Of a stretch of DNA of 45,641 bases, positions 23,403-31,740 are shown piece after piece. Every line of letters begins with the position of its first letter. Position 1 is the first letter of the stretch. Below the pieces are notes generated by a model. The model worked only from the letters and a program-made list of their open reading frames with translations. It was not told the origin of the DNA and did not search any database. The DNA is from Chryseobacterium balustinum. Its GTDB lineage: Bacteria; Bacteroidota; Bacteroidia; Flavobacteriales; Weeksellaceae. The translations under genes were made by a program, and so were the position numbers. Location: assembly GCF_900168205.1 (NCBI RefSeq), contig NZ_FUZE01000027.1, positions 1 through 45,641 of the forward strand. Reading direction: 5' to 3'.

Positions 23403-24125
23403 ATGAAAATTATCGCTGTTATTCCTGCGCGTTATGAAGCCAGCCGTTTTCCCGCAAAACTGATGCAGATCTTGGGTGAAAGAACAGTCATTACAACAAC
23501 CTACCAAAACGTTGTAGAAACCGGACTTTTCGATGAAGTTTTTGTAGCTACAGATTCTGAGTTGATCTTTAATGAAATTCAAGATCATGGCGGAAAAGCT
23601 GTAATGACAGGAGAACATGAAACAGGAAGCGACCGAATTGCAGAAGCAGTACAAAATATCGACTGTGATATTGTGATCAACGTTCAGGGCGACGAACCGT
23701 TTTTAAAGCTAGAACCTTTAAAGCAGTTAATAGAAGTTTTTCAAGAAGATGAAAACCAGGAAATTTCTTTGGCTTCATTAAAAATAAAACTTCACGAAAA
23801 AGAAGAAATAGAAAACCCGAATAACGTAAAAGTAATTACTGACAACAACGGTTTTGCGTTGTATTTCAGTCGTTCTGTGATTCCTTTTCATAGAGAAATT
23901 TCTTATGATGTCGATTATTTCAAGCACATCGGAGTTTATGCTTTCAGGAAACATGCGTTGCTTCAGTTTTCAAAATTAGAAATGAAACCTTTAGAGATTT
24001 CAGAAAAAATAGAGTGCATCCGTTATCTGGAATATGGAATGAAAATCAAATTAATAGAAACCAATTTCATCGGAGTAGGAATCGATACACCGGAAGATTT
24101 AGAAAAAGCTAGAAAATTATTGTAA
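23403..24125 (+). CDS. kdsB: 3-deoxy-manno-octulosonate cytidylyltransferase
   Basis: CMP-Kdo synthetase, which activates Kdo with CTP for the inner core of lipopolysaccharide. The 240 residues show the nucleotide-binding start IIAVIPARYEASRFPAKLM, the VFVATDSELI block, the MTGEHETGSDRIAEA signature, NVQGDEPF with its metal-binding aspartate, and the C-terminal EQ-like IGVGIDTPEDLEKAR. All family landmarks are intact and the length is normal. It is the only clear lipopolysaccharide enzyme gene in the window. Confidence 0.96.
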   Translation: MKIIAVIPARYEASRFPAKLMQILGERTVITTTYQNVVETGLFDEVFVATDSELIFNEIQDHGGKAVMTGEHETGSDRIAEAVQNIDCDIVINVQGDEPFLKLEPLKQLIEVFQEDENQEISLASLKIKLHEKEEIENPNNVKVITDNNGFALYFSRSVIPFHREISYDVDYFKHIGVYAFRKHALLQFSKLEMKPLEISEKIECIRYLEYGMKIKLIETNFIGVGIDTPEDLEKARKLL

Positions 24126-24217
24126 GAGCCAAGGCAAAAGTATAAAGGTAAAAGTTTTTTTACTGAAACAATACATTACAAATTTGTGATATTTTGTTAC
24201 ACTGTTAAACTGGTACA

Positions 24218-24249
24218 TTGTTACATTAGACAAGAAAGGCTTATATTTG
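24218..24249 (+). promoter_or_regulatory. Promoter for the LolA-like gene
   Basis: TTG at 24218-24220 and TATATTTG at 24242-24249 with a 21-base spacer, matching the flavobacterial -33/-7 pattern. The -7 box is 18 bases before the ATG. Confidence 0.65.
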
Positions 24250-24267
24250 ATTTTATAAATTGATTTA

Positions 24268-24930
24268 ATGAAGAAATTACTCATCGTTTTCGTCCTGATT
24301 ATTTCGCAATTATCTTTCGCTCAGACTGCTAAAGAAATTATAGATAAAAATATAGAATTATCGGGAGGATTAACCAATTGGAAACTTTTAAATTCAGTAT
24401 TACTTCAAGGAAAAGTAATTTTAGGAATTAAAGACGAATATCCTATTAAAATATATCAGCAAAGACCCAATTTAACCAAAACTGTGATTACAATCGGTAA
24501 CAAAGAAACTGCTATTGAAGGGTATGACGGAACTAAAGGGTATGCGATAAACTATGCAACCAATAAAATTCAGGAGTATAAAGAATATGTTCCGGAAAGT
24601 TTTGATAATGACTTTATCGATTGGGAAAATAAAGGCTTTGAAGCAAAATATTTAGGCAAAGAAAAAGTAGGAGAGATCTATTGCCATAAAGTAGAACTGA
24701 CGAAAAATGTGAACAAAAATTACTATTATTTCGATACAAAATCGTTCATGCTTTTAAAAGAAATAAAAAAAGATGAAACTTTAACGTATTCAGATTATAA
24801 AAAGGTAGGGAATTTGATGATGCCATTTAGGTTAGAATCATCGAGCGCCAAAAAAGATGGCGATTATGTGATGCTTCTCAATAAAGTGGAAATCAACAAA
24901 GTATTTCCTGCAAACAGTTTTAAATTTTAA
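24268..24930 (+). CDS. LolA-like / outer-membrane lipoprotein-sorting-like protein
   Basis: A 220-residue periplasmic protein with a signal peptide (MKKLLIVFVLIISQLSFAQ). The mature part begins AKEIIDKNIELSGGLTNWKLLNSVLLQGK, the usual opening of flavobacterial proteins assigned to the lipoprotein-sorting (LolA/LolB-like half-barrel) group, and ends with the strand-rich YSDYKKVGNLMMPFRLE block. Its partners are unknown; true LolA function is not shown. It precedes the glutathione peroxidase gene by 15 bases, in one probable operon driven from the promoter at 24218. Confidence 0.7.
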   Translation: MKKLLIVFVLIISQLSFAQTAKEIIDKNIELSGGLTNWKLLNSVLLQGKVILGIKDEYPIKIYQQRPNLTKTVITIGNKETAIEGYDGTKGYAINYATNKIQEYKEYVPESFDNDFIDWENKGFEAKYLGKEKVGEIYCHKVELTKNVNKNYYYFDTKSFMLLKEIKKDETLTYSDYKKVGNLMMPFRLESSSAKKDGDYVMLLNKVEINKVFPANSFKF

Positions 24931-24945
24931 AATAAATATCTCAAA

Positions 24946-25524
24946 ATGAAAAAGTTTTTTATAGTGCTTATTTCTTTTATAGCGTTTTCTAACAGCTGCG
25001 CTCAGAAAAAAAGCGAAGTTTCTAAAGTAAAAACCAAACAGGCTATGTCACAAACAATATACGATTACAAAGTAGATGCTCTTGAAGAAGGCAAAACAAT
25101 CAATTTTGCAGATTTTAAAGGAAAGAAAATCCTTGTTGTAAATACTGCTTCGGAATGCGGATTTACACCTCAATATGCAGATTTGGAAAAACTTTCTAAA
25201 GAATTCGGCGATAAATTGGTAGTTGTTGGTTTCCCTGCAAATAATTTTGGTGGACAAGAACCAGGAACGAATGTTGAAATCGGTGCATTTTGTCAGAAAA
25301 ATTATGCAGTTACTTTTCCTCTAGCTGCTAAAGTTTCTGTGAAAGGAGACGATACTGCTCCAATTTTTAAATTCCTTACTGAAAAGCAATTGAATGGAGT
25401 AAAAGATACCGAAGTGAAATGGAACTTTACGAAGTTTTTAATTGACGAAAACGGTAAGCTTATCGATAGTTTTGTAAGCAAAGTAAAACCTACAGATGAG
25501 GAAATTACTAAATATTTGAAATAA
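24946..25524 (+). CDS. Thioredoxin-dependent glutathione peroxidase family protein
   Basis: A 192-residue peroxidase exported as a probable lipoprotein (SNSC, C18). The peroxidatic cysteine is C71 in NTASECGFTPQY. The catalytic partners are Q104 in GFPANNFGGQEPG and W159 in KWNFTKFLID. The second cysteine C116 (FCQKNYAVTFPL) occupies the resolving position of the Cys-type enzymes, so thioredoxin rather than glutathione is the likely reductant. It should reduce hydroperoxides in the periplasm. The transcript ends at the hairpin at 25543. Confidence 0.92.
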   Translation: MKKFFIVLISFIAFSNSCAQKKSEVSKVKTKQAMSQTIYDYKVDALEEGKTINFADFKGKKILVVNTASECGFTPQYADLEKLSKEFGDKLVVVGFPANNFGGQEPGTNVEIGAFCQKNYAVTFPLAAKVSVKGDDTAPIFKFLTEKQLNGVKDTEVKWNFTKFLIDENGKLIDSFVSKVKPTDEEITKYLK

Positions 25525-25542
25525 TTATTAAATTATATTTTT

Positions 25543-25573
25543 AAAGCGGATTTTTTCAATCCGCTTTTTTTAT
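25543..25573 (+). terminator. Terminator after the peroxidase gene
   Basis: A 10-bp perfect stem (AAAGCGGATT with AATCCGCTTT) with a short T/C loop and a following T-run, 18 bases past the stop. The A-rich left flank is too weak to claim activity for the opposing Lrp gene. Confidence 0.88.
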
Positions 25574-25591
25574 TTTTAAATTTTCCCAATT

Positions 25592-26074
25592 TTATTCCAA
25601 TTGTTCCAATATTTCATTTGGCAATTCAAGATTAGACTTCAAAATATCCATATTGACCATTGTTCGGAAATGATTGATATTTTTATTGCTGTAGAAAATT
25701 TTTCTCGTTAAAACTTCATAATCTTTCATTGAAGGAACCAGGATGATTAATATAAAATTCGAAGTTCCGGTTACAAAATAACATTGTTGCACTTCAGGAG
25801 TTGATGTGAAAACCGATTTTGCGTAATCGAGCAATTCAATCTTTTCGCTTTCCATAAAAATTTCTACAATCAATGTGATACAGTGATGGATTTTATTAAT
25901 ATCAATCACCGAAACATCAGCTTTTATAATTCCTGATTCGCGCATTCTTTTAATTCTGCGCTGAACAGCCGCTGCAGAAAGCCCAATTTTTTCGCCAATA
26001 TCTCTTTGTGGAGTTAAATTATCTTTCTGAAGAATTTTTAAAATGGCAGTGTCAAATCGATCGAGTGATTTCAA
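25592..26074 (-). CDS. Lrp/AsnC-family transcriptional regulator
   Basis: Leucine-responsive-type regulator of 160 residues. I place the start at TTG 26074 (MKSLDRFDTAILKILQKDN), the standard family opening; the longer frame to 26143 would add a hydrophobic stretch not found in the family and would use up the divergent promoter region. The HTH is RDIGEKIGLSAAAVQRRIKRMRESGII (about 24-50). The RAM effector domain follows (CITLIVEIF, VQQCYFVTGTSNFILIILVPSMKDYE). It is divergent from the EamA exporter gene 109 bases away and probably controls it in response to an amino acid. Confidence 0.9.
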   Translation of the reverse strand: MKSLDRFDTAILKILQKDNLTPQRDIGEKIGLSAAAVQRRIKRMRESGIIKADVSVIDINKIHHCITLIVEIFMESEKIELLDYAKSVFTSTPEVQQCYFVTGTSNFILIILVPSMKDYEVLTRKIFYSNKNINHFRTMVNMDILKSNLELPNEILEQLE

Positions 26075-26158
26075 AATATTGATATTTAGAATTAGATATG
26101 AAACAAAATTGCAAAAAACTATTGAAATTTCATTAAAAAGCAATTGTTATTTGATGCA

Positions 26159-26170
26159 ATTTTGCAAAAT
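26159..26170. promoter_or_regulatory. Palindrome in the Lrp-EamA intergenic region
   Basis: ATTTTGCAAAAT is a perfect 12-bp palindrome, 13 bases before the EamA ATG. A related AAATTGCAAAAA occurs at 26107-26118. Their placement between a local Lrp gene and its divergent transporter makes them candidate Lrp operators. Confidence 0.5.
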
Positions 26171-26183
26171 AAATCAATTGGCA

Positions 26184-27098
26184 ATGAATGTTTTTAAAGG
26201 TTTTCTATTAGCTGTAGGTGCAGCATTACTTTGGGGAGTTTCCGGTACTTTTGCACAATTTCTTTTTCAACAGAGAGGAATTAATATTGAATGGCTGATT
26301 ACCATAAGGATGTTAATTTCCGGAATATGTTTACTCTTGTTTGCAAAATTCATTGATAAGACTGATGTATTTTCTATTTGGAAAAACAAGAAAGATGCAG
26401 TTCAGCTTATTGTTTTCAGTATTACCGGAATGCTTGCCGTGCAGTACACTTATTTTGCAGCAATCAAACATTCCAATGCAGCGACAGCAACGGTTTTGCA
26501 ATATGCAGGTCCTGTTGTGATTGCTATCTATTTAGCTTTCAAAAACAAAAAAATCCCTTTGATGATTGAGTTTTTAGCGATTATTTTGGCGGTTGCCGGA
26601 ACATTCTTATTAGTAACTCATGGAAATGTCAATAGTTTAAATATTTCAGGAACGGCTCTGTTTTTTGGCTTAGCTTCAGCAGTTGCTTTGGCAATTTATA
26701 CTTTACAGCCCGTAAAATTACTTTCAAAATATAAATCTTCCGTAGTTATCGGATGGGGGATGATGTGTGGTGGTTTTGTCTTCAGCTTTGTGAAATCTCC
26801 CTTCAGCATCGAAGGAATCTGGGATTTTCAGACCTATTGGTATACTGCATTCATCGTAATTTTCGGAACTTTAATCGCATTTTACGCCTATCTTACAGCG
26901 GTGCAAATTATTGGCGGACAAAAAACAAGCCTTTTAGCTTCGATGGAACCGCTTTCTGCAACGGTTTTGGCGGTACTTTGGCTGAATGTTTCTTTTTCTA
27001 CAATCGATTGGGTAGGGAGTCTGCTTATTATTTCTACCGTATTTTTGTTAAGTAAAAAGCCGAAGAAATTACGCGAGGTAAAAGAAACCGGGAACTAA
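26184..27098 (+). CDS. EamA-family (DMT) exporter
   Basis: A 304-residue inner-membrane transporter of the drug/metabolite superfamily with ten helices in two EamA repeats (GFLLAVGAALLWGVSGTFAQFLF opening repeat 1; ISGTALFFGLASAVALAIYTL opening repeat 2). The conserved YTYFAAIKHSNAATATVLQYAGPV block is that of amino acid and metabolite exporters such as RhtA and YdeD. I start it at 26184 (MNVFKGF). Divergence from an Lrp-type regulator suggests amino acid efflux. Its last four bases overlap the convergent DtxR-type gene. Confidence 0.9.
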   Translation: MNVFKGFLLAVGAALLWGVSGTFAQFLFQQRGINIEWLITIRMLISGICLLLFAKFIDKTDVFSIWKNKKDAVQLIVFSITGMLAVQYTYFAAIKHSNAATATVLQYAGPVVIAIYLAFKNKKIPLMIEFLAIILAVAGTFLLVTHGNVNSLNISGTALFFGLASAVALAIYTLQPVKLLSKYKSSVVIGWGMMCGGFVFSFVKSPFSIEGIWDFQTYWYTAFIVIFGTLIAFYAYLTAVQIIGGQKTSLLASMEPLSATVLAVLWLNVSFSTIDWVGSLLIISTVFLLSKKPKKLREVKETGN

Positions 27099-27748
27099 TG
27101 TTTCACCAGAATCTTTTCGGTTGCCTTCTTACTGAGAACTTCTGTTTTTCCTGAAATTTCTATAGTAATTGACTTGTCGAAATCTTCAATTTTTAAGATT
27201 TTAATTTTAGTATTTAAAAGAAGTTTTCTTTCGGTAAGATAATTCAAAAAGGCGTCATCAGATAAAGTAACAGAAGTGAAAATAACGGTTTCACCAATTT
27301 TACAATTACTTAATTGCTGCAGATCCTGAGCGATGATATTTCCATCTTTATCAGGAATGGGTTCGCCATGAGGATCAAATTTCGGATAATCTAAAATTTC
27401 ATCCATTTTATCAAAGAAAACCTGAGAATGTACATGTTCCAATTGTTCGGCAATCTCGTGTACATTTTCCCATCCAAAATTCATTTTTTTAACCAGAAAC
27501 ATTTCGGTGAGACGATGTTTTCTTACAACCAAAGCAGCTTCACGCCTGCCTTTTTCGGTAACTCTGAGTGGTTTGTAAGTTTCGTAAATGACCCAGTTTT
27601 TGTCGGCAAATTTCTTCATCATATTGTTAACGCTTGGCATTTTCACGTTAAGAAATTTGCTCAGTTCGTTAATCGTGACTTTTCCTTCATGGTCAACTAC
27701 ATGAAACAAGGCTTTCAGATAATTTTCTTCTGTTAATGTTGTTTTCAA
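27095..27748 (-). CDS. DtxR/MntR-family metal-dependent regulator
   Basis: A 217-residue iron- or manganese-sensing repressor. The winged HTH is INELSKFLNVKMPSVNNMMKKFADKNWVIYE (about 22-52). The dimerisation and metal domain contains HRLTEMFLV and WENVHEIAEQLEHVHSQVF, with the expected E and H ligands. A C-terminal FeoA/SH3-like domain (about 150-217; CKIGETVIFTSV) completes the long-form architecture. Start codon TTG at 27748; the upstream region offers no ATG in frame before the promoter. Metal specificity is undecided. It ends by overlapping the EamA gene by 4 bases. Confidence 0.9.
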   Translation of the reverse strand: MKTTLTEENYLKALFHVVDHEGKVTINELSKFLNVKMPSVNNMMKKFADKNWVIYETYKPLRVTEKGRREAALVVRKHRLTEMFLVKKMNFGWENVHEIAEQLEHVHSQVFFDKMDEILDYPKFDPHGEPIPDKDGNIIAQDLQQLSNCKIGETVIFTSVTLSDDAFLNYLTERKLLLNTKIKILKIEDFDKSITIEISGKTEVLSKKATEKILVKH

Positions 27749-27769
27749 AATGTTAGATGATTTTCATTA

Positions 27770-27777
27770 CAAAACTA
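27770..27777 (-). promoter_or_regulatory. TAnnTTTG box for the DtxR-type gene
   Basis: TAGTTTTG on the minus strand, 21 bases before the TTG start codon. No -33 TTG is evident. Confidence 0.45.
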
Positions 27778-27833
27778 ACAAAATATTTTTTAAATGTGGG
27801 GCTTGTTATTTTAAGATTTTTTAATTTTACACT

Positions 27834-28865
27834 ATGAAATTTTCTTTTAAAAACGATTATTCCGAAGGTTGTCATCCGCAGATTTTAGAATCGCTCCTTC
27901 GAAACAATCTTGATCAACAGGCAGGCTATGGTGAAGATGATTATTCTAAAAAAGCTAAAGATTTAATTAAAGCTAAAATTGAAAATGATGAGGCTGAAGT
28001 TTACTTTGTTTCTGGAGGAACCCAGGCCAATCTCATTGTAATTTCTTCAATTTTAAGACCTTATCAATGTGTAATTTCTGCATCAACCGGACATATCTTA
28101 AATAACGAAACAGGAGCAATTGAAGCAACGGGACACAAAATTTTAAGTATAGAAAAGGAAGACGGAAAACTTTGTCCGGAAGATATTATTCCTGTTTTGG
28201 AAAGCCATCAGAATATTCCGCATCAGGTAATGCCGAAGTTGGTTTATATTTCAAATTCTACTGAACTTGGGACAATTTATACAAAAAAAGAACTGGAAGA
28301 TCTTTCGGCTTTCTGTAAGAAAAACAACCTGTATCTATTTATGGATGGAGCTCGATTGGGGCACGCTTTAACTTCAGAAATTAACGATTTAGAACTAAAA
28401 GACATTGCTGAATTAACGGATGTTTTCTATCTAGGAGGTACCAAAAATGGAGCCTTATTAGGGGAAGTAATAATAATTACTGAAAATGATTTGCGTCCTG
28501 ATTTCGCCTTTAATATCAAGCAAAAAGGAGCGTTGTTGGCGAAAGGAAGACTTTTGGGAATTCAGTTTTTGGAGCTGATGAAAGATGATTTGTATTTTGA
28601 TTTAGCCAGAAACGCAAACCAACAGGCGATGAAGATTAAAAAGGTTTTATCTGAAAGGGGAGTGCAGTTCCTTTCTGATACTTCTACCAACCAGATTTTC
28701 CCGATTTTGAGCAATAAAATCATTGAAGTTTTATCTGAAAAATTTGAATTTTATATCTGGAAAAAAGTAGATGAAAATTTATCAGCAATTCGTTTGATAA
28801 CTTCTTGGAATACTCAAAATGAACCTGTTGAAGAATTTATTAAAACTTTTAATAGTGAATTATAA
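27834..28865 (+). CDS. Threonine aldolase / beta-eliminating lyase
   Basis: A 343-residue PLP fold-type I enzyme that cleaves L-threonine or allo-threonine to glycine and acetaldehyde. The family start KNDYSEGCHPQILESLLRNN is present, followed by the PLP phosphate loop FVSGGTQANLIVI, the cofactor aspartate in LFMDGARLGHAL and the Schiff-base lysine in FYLGGTKNGALLGE. Low-specificity LtaE-type activity is the usual assignment, but phenylserine-type substrates cannot be excluded. It is a single gene, ended by the hairpin at 28869. Confidence 0.88.
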   Translation: MKFSFKNDYSEGCHPQILESLLRNNLDQQAGYGEDDYSKKAKDLIKAKIENDEAEVYFVSGGTQANLIVISSILRPYQCVISASTGHILNNETGAIEATGHKILSIEKEDGKLCPEDIIPVLESHQNIPHQVMPKLVYISNSTELGTIYTKKELEDLSAFCKKNNLYLFMDGARLGHALTSEINDLELKDIAELTDVFYLGGTKNGALLGEVIIITENDLRPDFAFNIKQKGALLAKGRLLGIQFLELMKDDLYFDLARNANQQAMKIKKVLSERGVQFLSDTSTNQIFPILSNKIIEVLSEKFEFYIWKKVDENLSAIRLITSWNTQNEPVEEFIKTFNSEL

Positions 28866-28868
28866 TTA

Positions 28869-28903
28869 ATAAATGCAACTCAAAAGAGTTGCATTTATAT
28901 TTT
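28869..28903. terminator. Bidirectional terminator
   Basis: A 13-bp perfect stem (ATAAATGCAACTC with GAGTTGCATTTAT) around AAAA. It is shared by the convergent aldolase gene and the minus-strand gene ending at 28910. Confidence 0.85.
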
Positions 28904-28909
28904 AAATAA

Positions 28910-29221
28910 TCAGTTCATCATCGCTTTTATACCTTCTATAACTTCGTTTTCAAAGTCTTTAATTTTCTGTTTTTTTGTCCAAACATAAAGACCAATTGGC
29001 AACATAATAATTAAAAAAGGCATAGAGTCGAGCTGAGTCGTTGTTGTAATTTTTCCGGTATCGGGATTTGTATCGATTTTTACATTTCCTGTCAGCGTAA
29101 AACCACTTTTCCGAACTTGCAGCGCACCCAAACTGGTTTGAATTTTATATTGAGGAAATTTTTTCCTTAATTCTTCAATAAACTCATTTTTCGTAAATGG
29201 TTTCACATTAAAATTTTGCAT
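28910..29221 (-). CDS. Small protein with one membrane segment, unknown function
   Basis: 103 residues. The N-terminal half (MQNFNVKPFTKNEFIEELRKKFPQYKIQTSLGALQVRKSGFTLTGNVKI) looks like a small alpha/beta domain. A hydrophobic segment lies near 68-80 (MPFLIIMLPIGLYVW), and a charged helix ends the protein (KKQKIKDFENEVIEGIKAMM). I do not recognise the family. It follows the lipoprotein gene by 21 bases on the same strand and is probably co-transcribed. Confidence 0.65.
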   Translation of the reverse strand: MQNFNVKPFTKNEFIEELRKKFPQYKIQTSLGALQVRKSGFTLTGNVKIDTNPDTGKITTTTQLDSMPFLIIMLPIGLYVWTKKQKIKDFENEVIEGIKAMMN

Positions 29222-29242
29222 AAAATTTGGTTTAATTATAAT

Positions 29243-29746
29243 TTAATTTAAAGCTTTTGTGACGACTTTACAATCAGCTGTTTCCAGTTTTTGTCCGTCT
29301 TTATAAGCTATTTTCTTTTCATCTGCATAACGCATTGTTCCGTTTTCATCTTTTTGATCTCCAATTCCTTCTGTTAAGATATTGCCTTTCTGAATAAAAA
29401 ATATATCTCTTTTGCTGGTTGTTCCTTCAGAAGCAAATTCGTAAGTCAGTTTTAGAGTATCACCAGATTTAAATCCAAATAATTCACCTTTTGAACTATC
29501 TTTTTCACTGTTTTTATAGGCCATTTTTCCTGAAAGTGTACCCAAATTATCGTCAAGGCTTACAAAAACGCTGTCTTTCCCTGTAACTCCCAAATAACAG
29601 AAGGTTTTTGCACCTAAAGTATCAACAACAGGTTCTGCAGGATTTTCAAGTGAATCTGTAGTAACAACAGGTTTTACTTTTTCATTTTTTTTATTACAGC
29701 TCATTGCCAAAACTGACAACGAACCGAGTACAATATATTTTTTCAT
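29243..29746 (-). CDS. Lipoprotein of unknown function
   Basis: A 167-residue protein with signal peptide and lipobox (VLAMSCNKK, C17). A flexible linker rich in V, T and P (about 22-45) precedes a strand-rich domain: CYLGVTGKDSVFVSLDD, LSGKMAYKNSEKDSSKGEL, DTLKLTYEFASEGTTSKRDIFFIQ. This is a common flavobacterial lipoprotein pattern without a named function. Two cysteines (C50 in FCYLG, and C159 in ADCKV) could form a disulfide. Nine bases upstream of its ATG stands a 13-mer repeated elsewhere in the window. Confidence 0.75.
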   Translation of the reverse strand: MKKYIVLGSLSVLAMSCNKKNEKVKPVVTTDSLENPAEPVVDTLGAKTFCYLGVTGKDSVFVSLDDNLGTLSGKMAYKNSEKDSSKGELFGFKSGDTLKLTYEFASEGTTSKRDIFFIQKGNILTEGIGDQKDENGTMRYADEKKIAYKDGQKLETADCKVVTKALN

Positions 29747-29755
29747 AATTTCAAT

Positions 29756-29768
29756 ATTATGTTAAATT
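29756..29768 (-). repeat. 13-mer AATTTAACATAAT, copy 2
   Basis: An exact copy ending 9 bases before the ATG of the lipoprotein gene (29746). It shares two further bases (AT) with copy 4. Confidence 0.6.
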
Positions 29769-30067
29769 TTATAATTGCTAATTTAAACATAAAAAATTCG
29801 GATACTAATTTGAAATTTCATATAAAATTTCTAATCGCTGAGAATCGTTTAAAAAATATTTTCCGGATTGCATTAGGTTTAATTTAAGTTACATGAGGTA
29901 TTTTATTATTCATTTCATTATCAAAGAAATTCAGCAAAAAGAATCATCAAATATTTTTAGAATTGTAATCAACAATTAAGCCTTTTAATCTCGTATTTAT
30001 ATATTGTTGTGAAATGATTAGATAAATAGACTCTGTTTGTTATAATTATAAAAGTCCTATAATTTAT

Positions 30068-30080
30068 ATTATGTTAAATT
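30068..30080 (-). repeat. 13-mer AATTTAACATAAT, copy 3
   Basis: An exact copy in the AT-rich gap, 47 bases past the SMR stop codon. No start codon follows it closely. Confidence 0.55.
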
Positions 30081-30127
30081 GTATATTTTTTTACAAACTG
30101 CTAAAATCCTCAAAATCCCTCTTATAA

Positions 30128-30460
30128 CTAATGGGACGCTGATTTTGAGAATACATTGATAATTACTACTCCAATTATAATTAAAAGAATTCCCAGAATT
30201 GCAGGAAGGTCAAGAGTTTGTTTGTAAACAAAATATCCTACTAAAGAAATTAAAACAATTCCGACAGCTGACCAAATTGCATAAGCAATCCCGATTGGAA
30301 TAACTTTAATCGCATGAGTCAGTAAATAAAATGAAGCTGACATGGCTACAACAAAAATTACAGTTTGCAAAGGTTTTGTAAATCCTTCGGATGCTTTTAA
30401 AAAAGATGTTGCAACAGATTCGAAAAGTATTGCAAATGCTAAAAATATATAGTTTTTCAT
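30128..30460 (-). CDS. SMR-family multidrug efflux protein
   Basis: A 110-residue four-helix small multidrug resistance transporter that exchanges protons for cationic compounds. The essential membrane glutamate is E14 (LFES), and the signature AYAIWSAVG near residue 60 has the conserved tryptophan. Length and helix layout are those of EmrE/QacE; guanidinium exporters (SugE/Gdx) look similar and cannot be excluded. It is the last gene of the minus-strand run, 14 bases after the MutS-like reading frame ends. Confidence 0.9.
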   Translation of the reverse strand: MKNYIFLAFAILFESVATSFLKASEGFTKPLQTVIFVVAMSASFYLLTHAIKVIPIGIAYAIWSAVGIVLISLVGYFVYKQTLDLPAILGILLIIIGVVIINVFSKSASH

Positions 30461-30474
30461 ATGTAGATTTTTAA

Positions 30475-31705
30475 TTAATGTTGTCTTAGTAAATCATTTA
30501 AGCCATATTGATCGAAAAGTATTTTTCCGATTTCGAGTTTAGACCAGCCTTCTTTTAGTTTGTACGTAAATGTTAACTCATTACCTGTGAGAAAAGATTC
30601 AAGATTTAGCAACAAAATATTTTTATTATTCATCAAATAATTTTCTATCAAATTTAAATGAGTTGAAAAAACAAACATTGAGTTTTTATTGAGATAATCC
30701 GTTAATGGTATCAACCGTTATTTTTGCGGCATCATTAATATTGGTTCCATTAAAAATTTCGTCAAAAACAACAAAGCAGTTTTTTGTTTTCAGCTCCTGA
30801 AGTACATTTTTAAGATTTACAATTTCCTGCATAAAATGGCTGTATCCTTCTTTGAGATTATCGTTTACAGAAAAATGTAAAAATATACTTTCATAAAAGG
30901 GAATATTACAATTCTCAGCCGGAACAGCAACTCCTAAATGAGCCAACAAAACAATGATACTGATCGATTTCATGGCGGTTGATTTTCCGGACATGTTGGC
31001 TCCTGTAAATATAATTATATTCTTCTCTTTTACTTCAATAGTATTTTTAACCGCATTTTTTAAGTCTAAATGATAAAAATGCTCAATCGTAAAACTGGCA
31101 TCAGAATTAAAGTGAGGAAATTTTAAATTGTTTTGTTTTATTCCTTTTGCAATGCTTGAATAAACATCAAACATATAGAAAAAGTTCCAAAATGATATAA
31201 AGTTTCCTTTTTTAACTTCAGCTTCTATTGTGGTTAAGATATTTTTTCTTTGTTTGAAATCTAAGACTTTATGGTGATATTCATTTACAGATAAAGAATC
31301 GATAAATTGAATGTTTTTTTCAATTTCATCAGAATAATCTTTACAAAGATTGGATTTCTGAAAGTTTTTTAACACAACCCCAAAACGATAAAAAAACTCA
31401 ATAAACAAAGTGATATTATTATTGGTTTGGTTGAAAAACTCTCTGTACATAATTTTTGTCAACAGATTATAATTGTCGGTGTTAACCTCACCTAAAAACT
31501 TTTGAATCGATGAAACGATATTTTCACTACTCTTATAATCATTGATAAGCTGGAAGTTTTCTAAAAACATCTTCAGCTTTTGCTGAGTGTATAAAGTCTG
31601 GTTTTTGTTAAAGCTTTTTTGATTGAAAAATGACGCTAAATACTGTTTAGATTTTCTGGTTTGGGTAAAATTAAAATGCGATATTATTTCAGAAATATTT
31701 TCCAT
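30475..31705 (-). pseudogene. MutS-like ATPase gene, frameshifted
   Basis: A MutS-related protein lacking the mismatch-recognition domain. The first frame (31705-30686, 339 residues) has a helical clamp/lever region, Walker A TGANMSGKST (234-243), LKEGYSHFMQEI and Walker B FVVFDEIFNGTNINDAA, then stops after INGLSQ. The rest of the ATPase domain (NKNSMFVFSTHLNLIENYL to the C-terminus, about 75 residues) continues in the +1 frame and ends at 30475. Dropping one base near 30690 restores INGLSNKNSMFVFSTHL, so this is one gene of about 415 codons with a one-base insertion, a sequencing error, or less probably a programmed shift. MutS-like ATPases without the recognition domain are common in Bacteroidota; their role is unknown. 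Confidence 0.82.
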
Positions 31706-31740
31706 AATTCATTTGTGTTGATCGATTTATTCTTTTATTT

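Larger units (their letters stand above)
29747..30127. other. 381-base gap without a gene
   Basis: Very AT-rich sequence between the lipoprotein gene and the SMR gene, both minus strand. It holds two copies of the 13-mer AATTTAACATAAT (29768-29756 and 30080-30068). I see no reading frame, RNA fold or strong promoter in it, and no convincing terminator after the SMR gene. Confidence 0.7.

Noticed and set aside
27428..27736. Plus-strand frame of 102 codons inside the DtxR-type gene
   Set aside because: It is a shadow of the conserved minus-strand regulator, with no family character of its own.
30475..30714. Independent small gene upstream of the SMR pump
   Set aside because: Its sequence is the C-terminal end of the MutS-like ATPase domain, and it lacks a credible start; it is treated as part of the frameshifted gene.
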